64,000 nucleotides of DNA. Source: Bog-366 sp963722555. Its GTDB lineage: Bacteria; Acidobacteriota; Terriglobia; UBA7540. Shown piece after piece: positions 1 to 9,212 of the stretch. The notes under the pieces are model-generated. The model did no database searches. It saw only the letters and a list, made by a program, of their open reading frames with translations, and had not been told where the DNA came from. A program made the position numbers and the translations under genes. The stretch spans positions 372,001 through 436,000 of the forward strand of contig CAVRNQ010000007.1 in the NCBI GenBank assembly GCA_963722555.1, written 5' to 3'. Within the stretch, counting starts at the first letter, position 1. Each line of letters opens with the position of its first letter.

Positions 1-780
1 GAGGCTTGCCAGGCCAGCAAGCTCCTTGTCCACGCCCATCCAACGCAGGCCCCGGACCTTCGTTGCTTGCGCATGAGACAGCACGTAGGCCGTCAGGAAA
101 ATGAGGCCCTTGGACTTCAGCAGGGTCTTCTCGAAGGGCTTGGTATATGCCCCGGCAAGGCGGGCTACCCAGGACAGGGATTCCTTCAGCAGCGCGAGGG
201 CGTCGTCGGCGTCTTCCGGCACCGTCATTATCCCGGTCGGCAGACGGAACTCGTTTGTGTCGGCGACCAGCAGAAGCTCCCGCTGATGCTTATGGATTAG
301 GCGTCGAGCCGCCTCCGCCTTGTTCCGTACCGCCTCCATGTCCTCACGGGTTGCCAGCGGTCGCCCTTCCGTTCGCTCGGCGACTAGAGTGAACTCGCCG
401 TCCTCTCCGGGGACTGACCGCCGCCGCCGCCCCTCACGAATCGCCGCAGCCTCGGGGCTTAATTCCTCCAGGCAAAAGTGCAGGACGGGCCGGCGGCAGC
501 CCGCCGCCACGAGCTGTTTGATGTGCCCCTCCACATCATAGACCTTGTCTCGGCCGAGCGTGACACGGATGAATGGCGGCAGCCCGGCGGGTGCAAGGGA
601 TTCCTCGATGCACTTGCCTCCCTCCTCCCGTTGCTCGACCCACTCGTCGTTTAGCCCCAGCCGCTCCGCAAGCAGGGCCTCTTCAACCCTTCTCCGGGGC
701 ACCCGCTCCTTGCTCGACGTCTTTGGCGTGGGGGAGCGCATCGTTGCGCAGATTGTACTGCGTTTTCCCCCGTCCGCCAT
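1..780 (-). CDS. Unrecognised protein, partial (runs off left edge)
   Basis: Reading the reverse strand from an ATG at 780 gives 260 codons without a stop to the window edge, so this is a real gene cut at its 3' end. The product starts MADGGKRSTICATM and is rich in charged residues and Arg runs; it has no signal peptide or membrane segment and I recognise no motif. The plus-strand frames in this stretch are short shadows. It is divergent from the 750-residue gene that starts at 924, with about 140 bases between them that must hold both promoters. It belongs to the integrated element. Function unknown. Confidence 0.6.
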   Translation of the reverse strand, partial: MADGGKRSTICATMRSPTPKTSSKERVPRRRVEEALLAERLGLNDEWVEQREEGGKCIEESLAPAGLPPFIRVTLGRDKVYDVEGHIKQLVAAGCRRPVLHFCLEELSPEAAAIREGRRRRSVPGEDGEFTLVAERTEGRPLATREDMEAVRNKAEAARRLIHKHQRELLLVADTNEFRLPTGIMTVPEDADDALALLKESLSWVARLAGAYTKPFEKTLLKSKGLIFLTAYVLSHAQATKVRGLRWMGVDKELAGLASL

Positions 781-923
781 CTCCAATCAAGTCCCCCCCA
801 AAAATCCGTCAGTCCAGTCGGAAAGCCCAATTTTCCGCTGGTAACTAGGTATAAGCGGCCAACCCATGCTGGCCAATCAACTTCGGGACGTGATGTCTTG
901 AAGTAATGGAGAGGAGAAACGAT

Positions 924-3176
924 ATGGCAACGACAAGCACCGCCCTCGTCCCGCTCGGGGACAGGGACTACCTGATGAAGACAGCCGAACCGAATCAAGA
1001 GTTGTGCAAGATTGCACAACTCCCCACTTTCCCCCCCAATGAAATCACGGCGATACTCAAGCGCCGCACGGAGATGGACGCCACCGAATTGGCGGTCTTT
1101 ACTCGGACGTTCATCGTGCAACACGGCAAACTTGAGGCGCCGCTTCTAAAAGAAGTCAAGCGGCGCTTCTCTATCCTTGACCGTTCTAAGCAAGTTGACG
1201 GCACTTATCCCACGATAGACGGCGCACGGTCGTTCAATGAATGGCTAGGGTTGCACGGCATCGGAAAGCGGAATGCTTACTACATCTTACACGGCGGAAA
1301 GGCGAAGAAAGAAAAGGAAGGCAGAGTACATCCCCCGCCGCCCTGGGGCAAAATTGACGGCACGAAAGTAGATGTCGTCTTCTCGGCTGCGCACAAGTGC
1401 GTAAGGCGTGGAAACGAAACGGACGCCATCGCTTGGATACGGCTTCTCCACCTAAACGGCTTCCACGTTTGGAAACAACTCAAGATTTACGCAATGGAAG
1501 ACGTTGGTCTCGGCGATACGTCCGTCCTAAGTCGGATTGACGTGCTTGAGAAATCTGCCGATGCAGTGAAAGACTCAACGCACCGTCCCGAATTGTTGGC
1601 AATCATCGAAGCCGTGATGATTCTATGCCGTGCGAAGAAGTCGCGTGCTACTGACAATGCCGCCATATGGTTTCAAGAGAATCCCACCTATGTGCCGCCA
1701 ACCGAAGACGAAGTCCAAGAGGCATCTGAAGTCAAGTTGGTGACGCCGCCTGTATACGAGGAGTATCTGGACAAGCACACGGCGGCGGGACGCCACAACG
1801 GGCGTGGGCTTGAAGACTTCAAGAAGACGGAAAACGAAGCATTGGCCAACAAAGCAGACGTTGCGCCATTCGTGCCACCGGTCGTCGATGTCACGGACGC
1901 CGTCAATGCGCAAATCGAATACCTACAGAAGCGAATCAAGTCTCTTGAAAAAGAGAATGCGTCTCTTCGTGAAGAGTTGGAGAAGTACGCCGTTCCGGTC
2001 GCAGCCCTTGCCGCCCCAGAGCCGGTGGAAGGCAACCTTCGGGCATCCGGGCTTGAGGAGAGGGTCCGCCAGCGCATCGAGGACGACATCGCCAACGCCC
2101 CTGACGTTGACGACGATACCAAGGCTGTGGTCCTTCGATGGATAAGCGAACGCTGGAAGGAGATTGACTCCAAGAAGGCGGGCGATGCCCGTGCGGAGAA
2201 GGTGCTCGCCGTCCTGAAGGGCGGGAAGAGCCTCGGTCGCACGCAGGTCTTGGAGGAAGTCCAGAAGGCAAGCCCGGATTGGGAAAACTTCGGGTCCCTG
2301 GACGAGTGGAACGAAACCATCGCCCAGGGCGTGCTGGAAAATCGCTGGTTCAAGCGGGGCAGCCTCTACAACATCGCACCGGCTCCACCCAAGAAGGAGA
2401 AGCCGGTCGAGACGCTCACGGGGAAGCAATGGCTGGAGGGCTTGCTCAAGGAGAAAACGAACGAGGCGGCAGCGACTGCCAAGGCTGCGGCTGCCTCCGC
2501 CCCCGAGCCATCGGATGCCGGACTCGCCAAGCAGGCGTTGGACTTCGCACAGCGGGTGACGCAACCGAGCGACGAACAGGAGGCGGCGGTAGCTTCGAAA
2601 ACCGAGCCGGTGAAGAAGGGCAGGATATGGTCCGTCTGGGTGGGCAGGGGATGCCCCCAGCACGAGATGTGCAACTCACACCTCCTCATCCGCTCCACCA
2701 CCCCGGTGGCGGCACGGCTGGAGGCGCAACGGCTTCTGGACGATGGCGAGTGGCCGAGGCCCTGGCGAGACATCAAGACCAATACCGCCTGTGCCGAGGC
2801 GAACACAGTCAAGGCGTGGGTTGGAAGTGTCAGCAATGCGGGTGATTGTGAGCACGACATCGACATCACCAATCAGGACCCGACACGGAAGAAGGCCGCA
2901 CGCCTCGCCCACGTCAAGGAACTGTTGACGGCCGCAGAGAAGAGGCTCAAGGGCATCACCGGGGAATTCGACGAGGACGCCGACGACCGAAGGTATACCG
3001 AAGAGGCTCGGGACGTGGAGAGGGCGAAGATTGCGAGGCTGGAGAAGGAGAGGGCAACGCTTGAGGTCGCCGTCAATGCGGCCGCAGAATGCCCCGTGAG
3101 CGACGAAGCCAAGGCTGCCGCCCTCGCCACGCTGTACAAGACGAAAGAAGCTGCCGCCGCAGCGGCGGGAGAATAA
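924..3176 (+). CDS. Element protein with RarA/MgsA C-terminal-like domain and coiled coil
   Basis: About 750 residues. ATG 924 is preferred over ATG 906 because a GGAGAGGAG ribosome site at 907-915 sits correctly before it. Residues about 40-125 resemble DNA-binding, DUF3102-like phage/plasmid proteins (HGKLEAPL, SFNEWL). Residues about 150-315 match the C-terminal oligomerisation region of RarA/MgsA clamp-loader ATPases: a KCVRRGNETDAIAWI helix, then YAMEDVGLGD, equivalent to the family's MASEDIGLAD, and later HTAAGRHNGRGLEDF. The AAA+ ATPase half that normally precedes this domain is absent. A heptad region (LQKRIKSLEKENASLREEL) follows, then a long charged tail with an Ala-rich end. I infer a DNA-replication or partition helper of the element. 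Domain assignment is by eye. Confidence 0.6.
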   Translation: MATTSTALVPLGDRDYLMKTAEPNQELCKIAQLPTFPPNEITAILKRRTEMDATELAVFTRTFIVQHGKLEAPLLKEVKRRFSILDRSKQVDGTYPTIDGARSFNEWLGLHGIGKRNAYYILHGGKAKKEKEGRVHPPPPWGKIDGTKVDVVFSAAHKCVRRGNETDAIAWIRLLHLNGFHVWKQLKIYAMEDVGLGDTSVLSRIDVLEKSADAVKDSTHRPELLAIIEAVMILCRAKKSRATDNAAIWFQENPTYVPPTEDEVQEASEVKLVTPPVYEEYLDKHTAAGRHNGRGLEDFKKTENEALANKADVAPFVPPVVDVTDAVNAQIEYLQKRIKSLEKENASLREELEKYAVPVAALAAPEPVEGNLRASGLEERVRQRIEDDIANAPDVDDDTKAVVLRWISERWKEIDSKKAGDARAEKVLAVLKGGKSLGRTQVLEEVQKASPDWENFGSLDEWNETIAQGVLENRWFKRGSLYNIAPAPPKKEKPVETLTGKQWLEGLLKEKTNEAAATAKAAAASAPEPSDAGLAKQALDFAQRVTQPSDEQEAAVASKTEPVKKGRIWSVWVGRGCPQHEMCNSHLLIRSTTPVAARLEAQRLLDDGEWPRPWRDIKTNTACAEANTVKAWVGSVSNAGDCEHDIDITNQDPTRKKAARLAHVKELLTAAEKRLKGITGEFDEDADDRRYTEEARDVERAKIARLEKERATLEVAVNAAAECPVSDEAKAAALATLYKTKEAAAAAAGE

Positions 3177-3343
3177 CGACTACCGGAAGCCGGGGCGATG
3201 GCTGGACTGGCTTCCTTAGTCAAGACTTGGACGAAGCACGACCGGGCGTTCCGACCTCGCCGATGTATATCGCAGGTGGAAGAGAAGTAGCCCGACCGGC
3301 GAGACGACCCGCTGGCGGGACTGGGCAGCAGGGAGAGGACAAA

Positions 3344-3907
3344 ATGGCAAAGTACACGTTCACGATGCATATGACGGTGGACTGGACGGTTGAGGCGAAC
3401 AGCCGAGACGAGGCTGTCGGGAAGTGGTACGACATCCCCGTGGAGAAGATGCTCATTTACGACGAGGACGAGAAAATCACCAACCTTCAGTTTGAAGAGG
3501 GCATCCCCAACGACCTCGTCCGGGACGACGGGCGTGAATTCCTTGACGACGAGGGCACCTTCGACGACGACCGCCCCGTGGGCGGGATGCGGGCGTTCAC
3601 GGATATGGTCCTCAACCGCCTGCGGCGGGACGGGGAGCTTTCCTGCAAAGAGCTTGAGACCAGCACGGGGCTGCCCCACGACAAAGTCAAGAGGGTGCTT
3701 GACAAGCTCGTGGCGAAGGGTCTCGTTGCCGCCCGCACGGACGCCAGGGGACGCCGGGGCGTAGGCGGCACCGGAGAATCCCCCGAAAACGCTCTTGGCT
3801 GCACGTATATTGCAGTCGTAGGGGGAAAGCGCAAGCCGCCCCTTGGAATCCGGGAACGGCGGGAGGCGCTCGCAGGAACAGCAGGGGAGGAGATAGGGCA
3901 ACGATGA
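3344..3907 (+). CDS. Winged-helix DNA-binding element protein
   Basis: 187 residues from ATG 3344, which follows a GGGAGAGGAC ribosome site; the frame is open further upstream but that part overlaps the previous gene and has no start signal. The N-terminal 75 residues are acidic. Residues about 85-140 form a winged helix-turn-helix: a first helix (MVLNRLRRDG), then ELSCKELETSTGLPHDKVKR as helix-turn-helix, then a wing. It looks like a MarR/DUF-type regulator without a ligand pocket. It overlaps the next gene by ATGA (3904-3907), so the two are probably translationally coupled. Likely an element regulator; the target is unknown. Confidence 0.55.
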   Translation: MAKYTFTMHMTVDWTVEANSRDEAVGKWYDIPVEKMLIYDEDEKITNLQFEEGIPNDLVRDDGREFLDDEGTFDDDRPVGGMRAFTDMVLNRLRRDGELSCKELETSTGLPHDKVKRVLDKLVAKGLVAARTDARGRRGVGGTGESPENALGCTYIAVVGGKRKPPLGIRERREALAGTAGEEIGQR

Positions 3908-4266
3908 AAAGGTCGCTGGCGGAAAGGGAGGAAATCATCACGGAGGTCCGGGACCGGACCGCCGTGGTGGCTTGGGTCACCGAGAAGGGGGTCATCATCT
4001 ACAACCCCGCTGAGACCAAGCTGACGTTGCTCGTTGGTGCGGACGGTTCCTTCTTTGATGGGGTAGACGACAGGATGATGAAAGCAGGCGTGGATGTGCC
4101 GCTCGTCGTCGTGGAAGGCATCAGTGGTCTCGCCGCTACCGACCCGGAATGGGACGGGCAGGAGACGTTCCGTTGCCACAATCCTGATTGCCCCGACCCC
4201 GTTCGCAGCGTAGACGAGACCTGTTACATGAACATCTGGAAACGCTCACGAAAGCTGATGAACTAA
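3904..4266 (+). CDS. Hypothetical small element protein
   Basis: 120 residues, starting inside the stop of the winged-helix gene (ATGA overlap). No signal peptide or transmembrane segment. The C-terminal third has three cysteines and a histidine (FRCHNPDCPDPV, then ETCYMN) that could form a small zinc site. I do not recognise the family. Position and coupling suggest a partner of the upstream regulator. Confidence 0.45.
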   Translation: MKRSLAEREEIITEVRDRTAVVAWVTEKGVIIYNPAETKLTLLVGADGSFFDGVDDRMMKAGVDVPLVVVEGISGLAATDPEWDGQETFRCHNPDCPDPVRSVDETCYMNIWKRSRKLMN

Positions 4267-4355
4267 CAGCAAGACAAGGGCGACCGAGTAGATGGTCGGA
4301 CCGGCACGAGGAGAATGACAGACTTTGACCGGACCTGAATGGAAGGGGCGGCTCG

Positions 4356-4640
4356 TTGGTTGATATGGAAACTGCTACTCACAGTGACAAACCGCAAATG
4401 CCAGTGGCAGGGTATTCCCTGACCGACGGGATGACGACAGCGCCCGTCTCACCGCTAGAGCCGTATACGGAAGCCCAGGTCGTCTCCACCCCAATTGTTC
4501 TGTCCGGCGTAGTAAACGCCATCCTCGAAGTCAGCCGTCAACGCAAATCACTTCTCGACCAACTGCGGTCGGCTTTACAATCCGGCAACGACGCCGAGTC
4601 GCTCCAATTGGCAAGACAACTCTGCGGATTACCGGGATGA
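4356..4640 (+). CDS. Small protein coupled to the serine recombinase
   Basis: 94 residues from TTG 4356, which is well spaced from the GGAAGGGG site at 4341-4348; ATG 4365 is the alternative. Its stop overlaps the recombinase start (ATGA, 4637-4640). The N-terminal half is low-complexity Thr/Pro-rich; the C-terminal half is two short amphipathic helices (LEVSRQRKSLLDQLRSAL). Small genes fused translationally to large serine recombinases are sometimes recombination directionality factors. That role is only an inference here. Confidence 0.45.
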   Translation: MVDMETATHSDKPQMPVAGYSLTDGMTTAPVSPLEPYTEAQVVSTPIVLSGVVNAILEVSRQRKSLLDQLRSALQSGNDAESLQLARQLCGLPG

Positions 4641-6172
4641 ACAACGTGAAAAAAGTCATCGAACTAATCAGGGTCAGCACCGAACAACAGGCAGCGACTG
4701 ACAGGGCTTCAATTCCTGCACAGCGGGTCGTAAACAGGCGGACCTGTGCCCAGCACGGGCTTGAGATTGTCCGTTCAATTGAGGTCAGAGACGTGTCGGG
4801 TGCTTCAGTCCTCCTAGCGCCAGAGATTCAGGACTTGATGCGGCTGATGCAGTCTCCTGAAATTGAGGGTGTCGTGGCTCGTGAGTTCAGTCGTCTGATG
4901 CGACCGGAGAACTTTGATGATTATGCCCTGCTCCAAGCTTTCGCCGATTCCAAGACTGTCTTATACCTTCCTGACGGACCGATTGACTTCAGTAGCAAGG
5001 CAGGGCGTCTATTAGGCTCACTGCGTGCAGCCATGGCTGGGTTGGAGCGGACCGAAATTCTTGAAAGGGTGTGGAGTGCGAAAGAGGAAAAAAGGCGACG
5101 GGGAGAACTGGCGCAGAGCAAGATTGTCCTGCCCTTCGGAGTTGGATATGAAAAGGGTCAAGGCTTTTGCTACAAACCAGAAGCCGAACTGGTACGTGAA
5201 GCCTTCCGGCTGTTCTTGGCTGGTAATCAGAATTATCTAAAACTCGCACAAATTGTCGGCGTGACCCCTCGGGGGATGCACGTCATTCTTCGGAATCCAA
5301 TCTGGACCGGATGGCGTGTAATAAACAAAAAGCGTGACACGTCTGCCGCTGGTCGTTACCCGAAAGCAAACGGACGGCAAGCGGACCGCCGCAAGGTAAC
5401 TCGTGCCCCTGAGGAAGTGATTCGTGTCCAGGTCATTAAGGAACCGCTCATTTCAGAAGCCGATTTCAAAGCCGTGCAGCGAATCATGGACCTGAAACAA
5501 TCGAAGCATTGGCGATGCCAGGACAACATCGAGCGTCGGTTCACGTATAACAGCTTCCTGACCTGTTCAAAATGTGGAGATATCATCCATACCGCCTTTG
5601 CCCGTCGTGACTACTATGTTTGCAAGGGACGGCGCACCGCACATAAATGCCGGACCAATTACATGAGGCGGGAGAAGCTGGAAGCGGTCCTCGATGAGCT
5701 ATTCGCAGTCCGTCTCTCAAGCCCTGTGTTTGTTCAACGGTGCGTGGACGAGCTAAAGCAGCGCACAGCACACAGGGACTCCGCCCGGCGTATCCAGAGG
5801 TTGACCACCGAAGTCATTGCGCTTCGTGGGAAACGTGAGCGTGTCATGGATGGATACGTGGAGGGAGCAATCGGACGAGACGAGCGGGACCGGCGATTGA
5901 CGAAAATTGACCACGACATCCACGTGGCAGAGGACATCCTGATTAGGGAGGCACCGACTGCCTCGCTGGACAAAGCGAAGCTCATTGAAGCCTTCACACC
6001 ACTGGCGGAATGGGAATACTGGACGAGGGACCAGAAACGAGCGGTCCTTTCTGCTCTGGTACCCGATATTCGGGTGTCCAACTACCTTGTCGAATCGCTC
6101 GGGCTTAGTCCATCTCTATTCAGCAATAAGGATACCCGCACGGGCAAGGATTCATTGCCGCGGCCAGCATAA
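4637..6172 (+). CDS. Large serine recombinase (site-specific integrase)
   Basis: 511 residues, normal for the family. The N-terminal resolvase domain has the catalytic serine at residue 14 (LIRVSTEQQ), the EFSRLMRP arginine segment and LERTEI. It is followed by the recombinase domain (residues about 165-270), a zinc ribbon (CSKCG near 310, then YYVCKGRRTAHKC) and a C-terminal coiled coil. It catalyses integration and excision between att sites through a phosphoserine link and 2-bp staggered cuts. The gene ends inside the comM remnant: its last 12-13 codons are read from the antisense strand of comM, so its target site is almost certainly comM. It is the last gene of the element. Confidence 0.92.
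   Translation: MNNVKKVIELIRVSTEQQAATDRASIPAQRVVNRRTCAQHGLEIVRSIEVRDVSGASVLLAPEIQDLMRLMQSPEIEGVVAREFSRLMRPENFDDYALLQAFADSKTVLYLPDGPIDFSSKAGRLLGSLRAAMAGLERTEILERVWSAKEEKRRRGELAQSKIVLPFGVGYEKGQGFCYKPEAELVREAFRLFLAGNQNYLKLAQIVGVTPRGMHVILRNPIWTGWRVINKKRDTSAAGRYPKANGRQADRRKVTRAPEEVIRVQVIKEPLISEADFKAVQRIMDLKQSKHWRCQDNIERRFTYNSFLTCSKCGDIIHTAFARRDYYVCKGRRTAHKCRTNYMRREKLEAVLDELFAVRLSSPVFVQRCVDELKQRTAHRDSARRIQRLTTEVIALRGKRERVMDGYVEGAIGRDERDRRLTKIDHDIHVAEDILIREAPTASLDKAKLIEAFTPLAEWEYWTRDQKRAVLSALVPDIRVSNYLVESLGLSPSLFSNKDTRTGKDSLPRPA
6118..6172. other. Putative attachment junction of the element in comM
   Basis: Chromosomal comM homology, read leftward, ends after the NPCPCGY codons, about position 6132. 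The recombinase frame, read rightward, crosses the same point and stops at 6172. This is one hybrid att site; the crossover dinucleotide should lie within or next to 6120-6150. The partner att site is outside the window, so the core cannot be defined here. Confidence 0.6.
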
Positions 6173-7199
6173 AGCGCGCGGGGAAAGTGAGGGTCATGGC
6201 GGCACGCGCGATGGTCACCATGCCATCTTCCAGAGGCTGCCGCATCACTTCCAGCACGTTGCGCTGGAATTCCGGCAACTCATCGAGAAACAGCACGCCG
6301 TTGTGCGCCAGGCTGACCTCCCCGGGCCGGGGGACAGCCCCACCGCCGATCAGCCCGGCGTCCGAAATCGTGTGGTGGGGCGAGCGAAAAGGTCTGGTGC
6401 CCACGAGGCCAGCGCCCGCTTCCAGTACGCCCGCCACGCTATGGATCTTCGTGGTCTGGATGGCTTCGTCGAAGCTCAGCGGGGGCAGGATGGTGGGAAT
6501 GCGTTTGGCGAGCATGGTCTTCCCCGCTCCCGGCGGGCCGATCATCAGGATATTGTGGCCGCCGGCGGTCGCGACCTCAATGGCGCGTTTGGCGTGGAGT
6601 TGCCCTTTGACGTCGCGGAAATCCACCGCGTACTGGCTGGCTTGCGCCAGCATCTGGGCGGTGTTGACGTGCGCGGGGGTGAACTCGCGCGTCTCGTTGA
6701 TCAGGTCCAAAGCTTCCGGCAGCGACCGCAGCCCGAACACCTCGACATCCTGCACTACGGCTGCTTCATTGGCGTTTTCCAGAGGCACCACCATCTTCCG
6801 CAGGCCCTTCTGCCGCGCCATGGTGGCGATGGAAAGCGCGCCTTTGACGGGGCGCAGGCTGCCGTCGAGCGAAAGCTCGCCGAGAAATAGCGTGTTCTTC
6901 AAGTCGTTCTTCAGCAGCACGCCCGTCGTGCCCAGAATGCCCAGCGCGATCGAGAGATCGAATCCCGAACCTTCCTTTTTCACGTCCGCGGGGGCCAGGT
7001 TCACCGTGATCGCCTGAAAAGGGAAATCCAGGCCGCAATTCTTGATGGCGGACTTGATGCGTTCGCGGCTTTCGCGCACTGCGGCGTCCGGCAAGCCCAC
7101 GGTGGTGAAAGTGGGCATGCCCGCGGAGATGTCGACCTCGACTTCGACCGGGTAGGCGTCAATGCCGAAGACGGCGGCGCTGAGGGTTTTAAATAGCAT
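6120..7199 (-). pseudogene. comM: comM (YifB/Mg-chelatase family) 5' fragment, disrupted by element insertion
   Basis: 359 codons against about 500 for intact ComM/YifB, the AAA+ helicase that promotes branch migration during natural transformation. The N-terminal Lon-like domain, Walker A (GPPGAGKT), Walker B (GVLFLDELPE) and the following MNPCPCGY motif are present; then the frame leaves the family consensus and stops 3 codons later (PYC, stop at 6120-6122). The missing part is the lid and C-terminal domain. The break coincides with the 3' end of the serine recombinase, so the gene was cut by integration and its other piece should lie beyond the left window edge. The fragment keeps its own start. 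Confidence 0.85.
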
Positions 7200-7552
7200 G
7201 GGCGCAACTCGCTACGGGAAGCTTCACGGCGCATCAATGCCGGGGTGCCCCTCCCGTAAACGCCCGCTGACCGGCGGGTCCTACACAGGGCGGCATTATA
7301 CCAGAAGTAACGGGGCGAAGGGCAGCAGGGAAATTCCGTGGGCCAGGCGCAGGGCGGGGCGACTCGCGAATCAAGCTTGTCCACAGGGTGGCTGGTCCAT
7401 CCGGCGGCGACCTGCGTCTGCGCACTTCCGCGGCTTTTTGCGGCGATGAGTGGCCATTCGGTCCACCCTTGGGATGGGCGGACCTTCAGCAGCAGCGAGC
7501 GTTGGCAACTCACAATTTGATTGTGGTAGAGTTCGCTTGACATAGGAGGGGC
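7200..7552. other. Divergent intergenic region, comM / DUF2264 gene
   Basis: 353 bases between two divergent starts. It must hold the comM promoter and that of the next gene. I see an AGGAGGGG ribosome site at 7543-7550 for the DUF2264 gene and no repeat, hairpin or further gene. Confidence 0.4.
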
Positions 7553-9007
7553 ATGACAAAAGTGAGTAGCTTTCGCCGGAAGAAGGATTATCTCGCCAAG
7601 CTCTGGCGCCATCCTCCCGCGGAAGGATGGTACAGCTATTCCCCCATGGATCGGCTGGAAAGTGGCAGAGACCTTCGGATGAAAGAATTGCTGATGAGTC
7701 CCAGCCTGGACGCGGAGGAGCGGTATAACCATCTCTTCCGGTATTTCCTGCGGGGTTTTGTCGAATTCGCCAGCCCCACCTTTGAGCGGGTGAACTATCC
7801 CGGGATGGGAAGTGCACATGGGTACAGGATTAATGGCCTGGAGGGGTTTGCGCGGACCTCTCCGCTCCTCGCGGCTTGGATCTATTCCGGGCGCGGGACC
7901 GTGGTAACTGACTATGATAGTGGCGCAGCCGTTGATTTAGTTGCATTTCTCAAGAACGGCATTTTGGCGGGGACCGACGCCACATCGGCAACCTACTGGG
8001 GGAATATAACCAACTTCGATCAGAGAATTGTTGAGACCGCCGAAATTGCCCGGGTGTTGTGGCTGACGCGCCAGCAGATTTGGGATGGACTTTCCAACTC
8101 CGAGAAGAAACAGGTCGCCGATTGGCTATTACAAGTCAATCATGTCATGACACCTAAGAACAACTGGTTATTGTTTCCCGTCGTCGTGAATTATTCCCTG
8201 GGCGCTCTGGGTTATCAAGACATCACGCCCGACAAAAGATATTATGAATTCAAGAAGTATTATTTGGGACATGGGTGGTTCTTTGACCTTCCGGAGGGCG
8301 TCAACTTCTATAATTGCTGGGGAATAACTTACGATATTTCCTGGATTCACCTGCTCCAGCCGGAGTTTGACCATGACTTCATCGTGAAAGCCCTGGCCCA
8401 GTCGGCAGAGCTGACCTCCCATCTCATCGGCCCGAAGGGAATTCCCATCATGGGCCGCAGTGTCTGTTATCGCACCGCCGTCCCCGTTCCGGTTATTGCC
8501 AGAACTCTGGTCGACGATGCGTTGGAAGTCCAGGGACTGGGCCGTAGGGCCATGGACACTATCTGGCGTTACTTCGTTGCCCACGGCTGCCTTCGCAATG
8601 GTGCTCTCACTCAGGGGTATTTCAATAGCGATCCTCGTTTCGTGGAAAGGTACACGGGAACAGGCAGCCCCCACTGGGGGTTGCGGTCGTTGGTCCTGGC
8701 ATTTATGCATCCCCAGGGTGACCCGTTTTGGACCACGGCTGAAAAACCCCTTCCTATTGAGGTGGCGGACTACCGCCTGGATCTTCCCGAACTGGGGTGG
8801 GAAGTGGAAGGGAACAGGGAATCCGGCGAGATTGTCATCCATATCCCGAGCAATTCCCGCCCGGTAGTCGTTCCAGAGCCGTATTCCATCCTGAGGCGAA
8901 TAGGGGAGAAGTTCCTCAGAAGGCCACTACGACCACGCAACCATCCCATCAAGTACGAGTCTTCTGAGTATTCGTCCCTGGAACCTTTCCCGGCCCTCTT
9001 CCCGTAG
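7553..9007 (+). CDS. DUF2264 family protein (probable carbohydrate-active enzyme)
   Basis: 484 residues, ATG 7553 after a strong AGGAGGGG site. Sequence character matches DUF2264: a long alpha-helical barrel with RYFLRGFVEFASP, PKNNWLLFPVVVN, YNCWGITYDISWIH, and a late SPHWGLRSLVLA block. I recall that members of this family include beta-glucuronidase-type glycoside hydrolases (GH154), which would suit the aromatic-rich core, but the specificity cannot be read here. No signal peptide, so probably cytoplasmic. It heads a co-oriented group with a secreted phosphoesterase and a Tat-exported esterase fusion, suggesting saccharide breakdown. Confidence 0.75.
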   Translation: MTKVSSFRRKKDYLAKLWRHPPAEGWYSYSPMDRLESGRDLRMKELLMSPSLDAEERYNHLFRYFLRGFVEFASPTFERVNYPGMGSAHGYRINGLEGFARTSPLLAAWIYSGRGTVVTDYDSGAAVDLVAFLKNGILAGTDATSATYWGNITNFDQRIVETAEIARVLWLTRQQIWDGLSNSEKKQVADWLLQVNHVMTPKNNWLLFPVVVNYSLGALGYQDITPDKRYYEFKKYYLGHGWFFDLPEGVNFYNCWGITYDISWIHLLQPEFDHDFIVKALAQSAELTSHLIGPKGIPIMGRSVCYRTAVPVPVIARTLVDDALEVQGLGRRAMDTIWRYFVAHGCLRNGALTQGYFNSDPRFVERYTGTGSPHWGLRSLVLAFMHPQGDPFWTTAEKPLPIEVADYRLDLPELGWEVEGNRESGEIVIHIPSNSRPVVVPEPYSILRRIGEKFLRRPLRPRNHPIKYESSEYSSLEPFPALFP

Positions 9008-9050
9008 GTTTCACCTACGGCTAATGATGTTGTTCCCCTTCGGGGAACAA
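9002..9050 (+). terminator. Two adjacent hairpins after the DUF2264 gene
   Basis: CCGTAGG/CCTACGG (9002-9008 and 9014-9020) overlaps the stop codon; TTGTTCCCC/GGGGAACAA (9030-9038 and 9042-9050) is a perfect 9-bp stem with a 3-base loop. There is no T-run afterwards, so termination strength is uncertain. Confidence 0.4.
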
Positions 9051-9212
9051 GGCTGAGGCCTGTCCGCTTCAAAATGAGTCACTACCCTGCGCCTGCTTGC
9101 CTTCCTCCTCCAGAGAGTGTATAGGATTCCCTCGAACGTCGTACCTGGCCAGCCAAGCGGAGTGCCGGCTTCCCGGTGTCGTGGCGCCGCGCTCCGTTGA
9201 GGAGGACAACCT

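Noticed and set aside
7537..7542. TTGACA before the DUF2264 gene as a -35 box
   Set aside because: It is only about 11 bases from the start codon, too close for a promoter.
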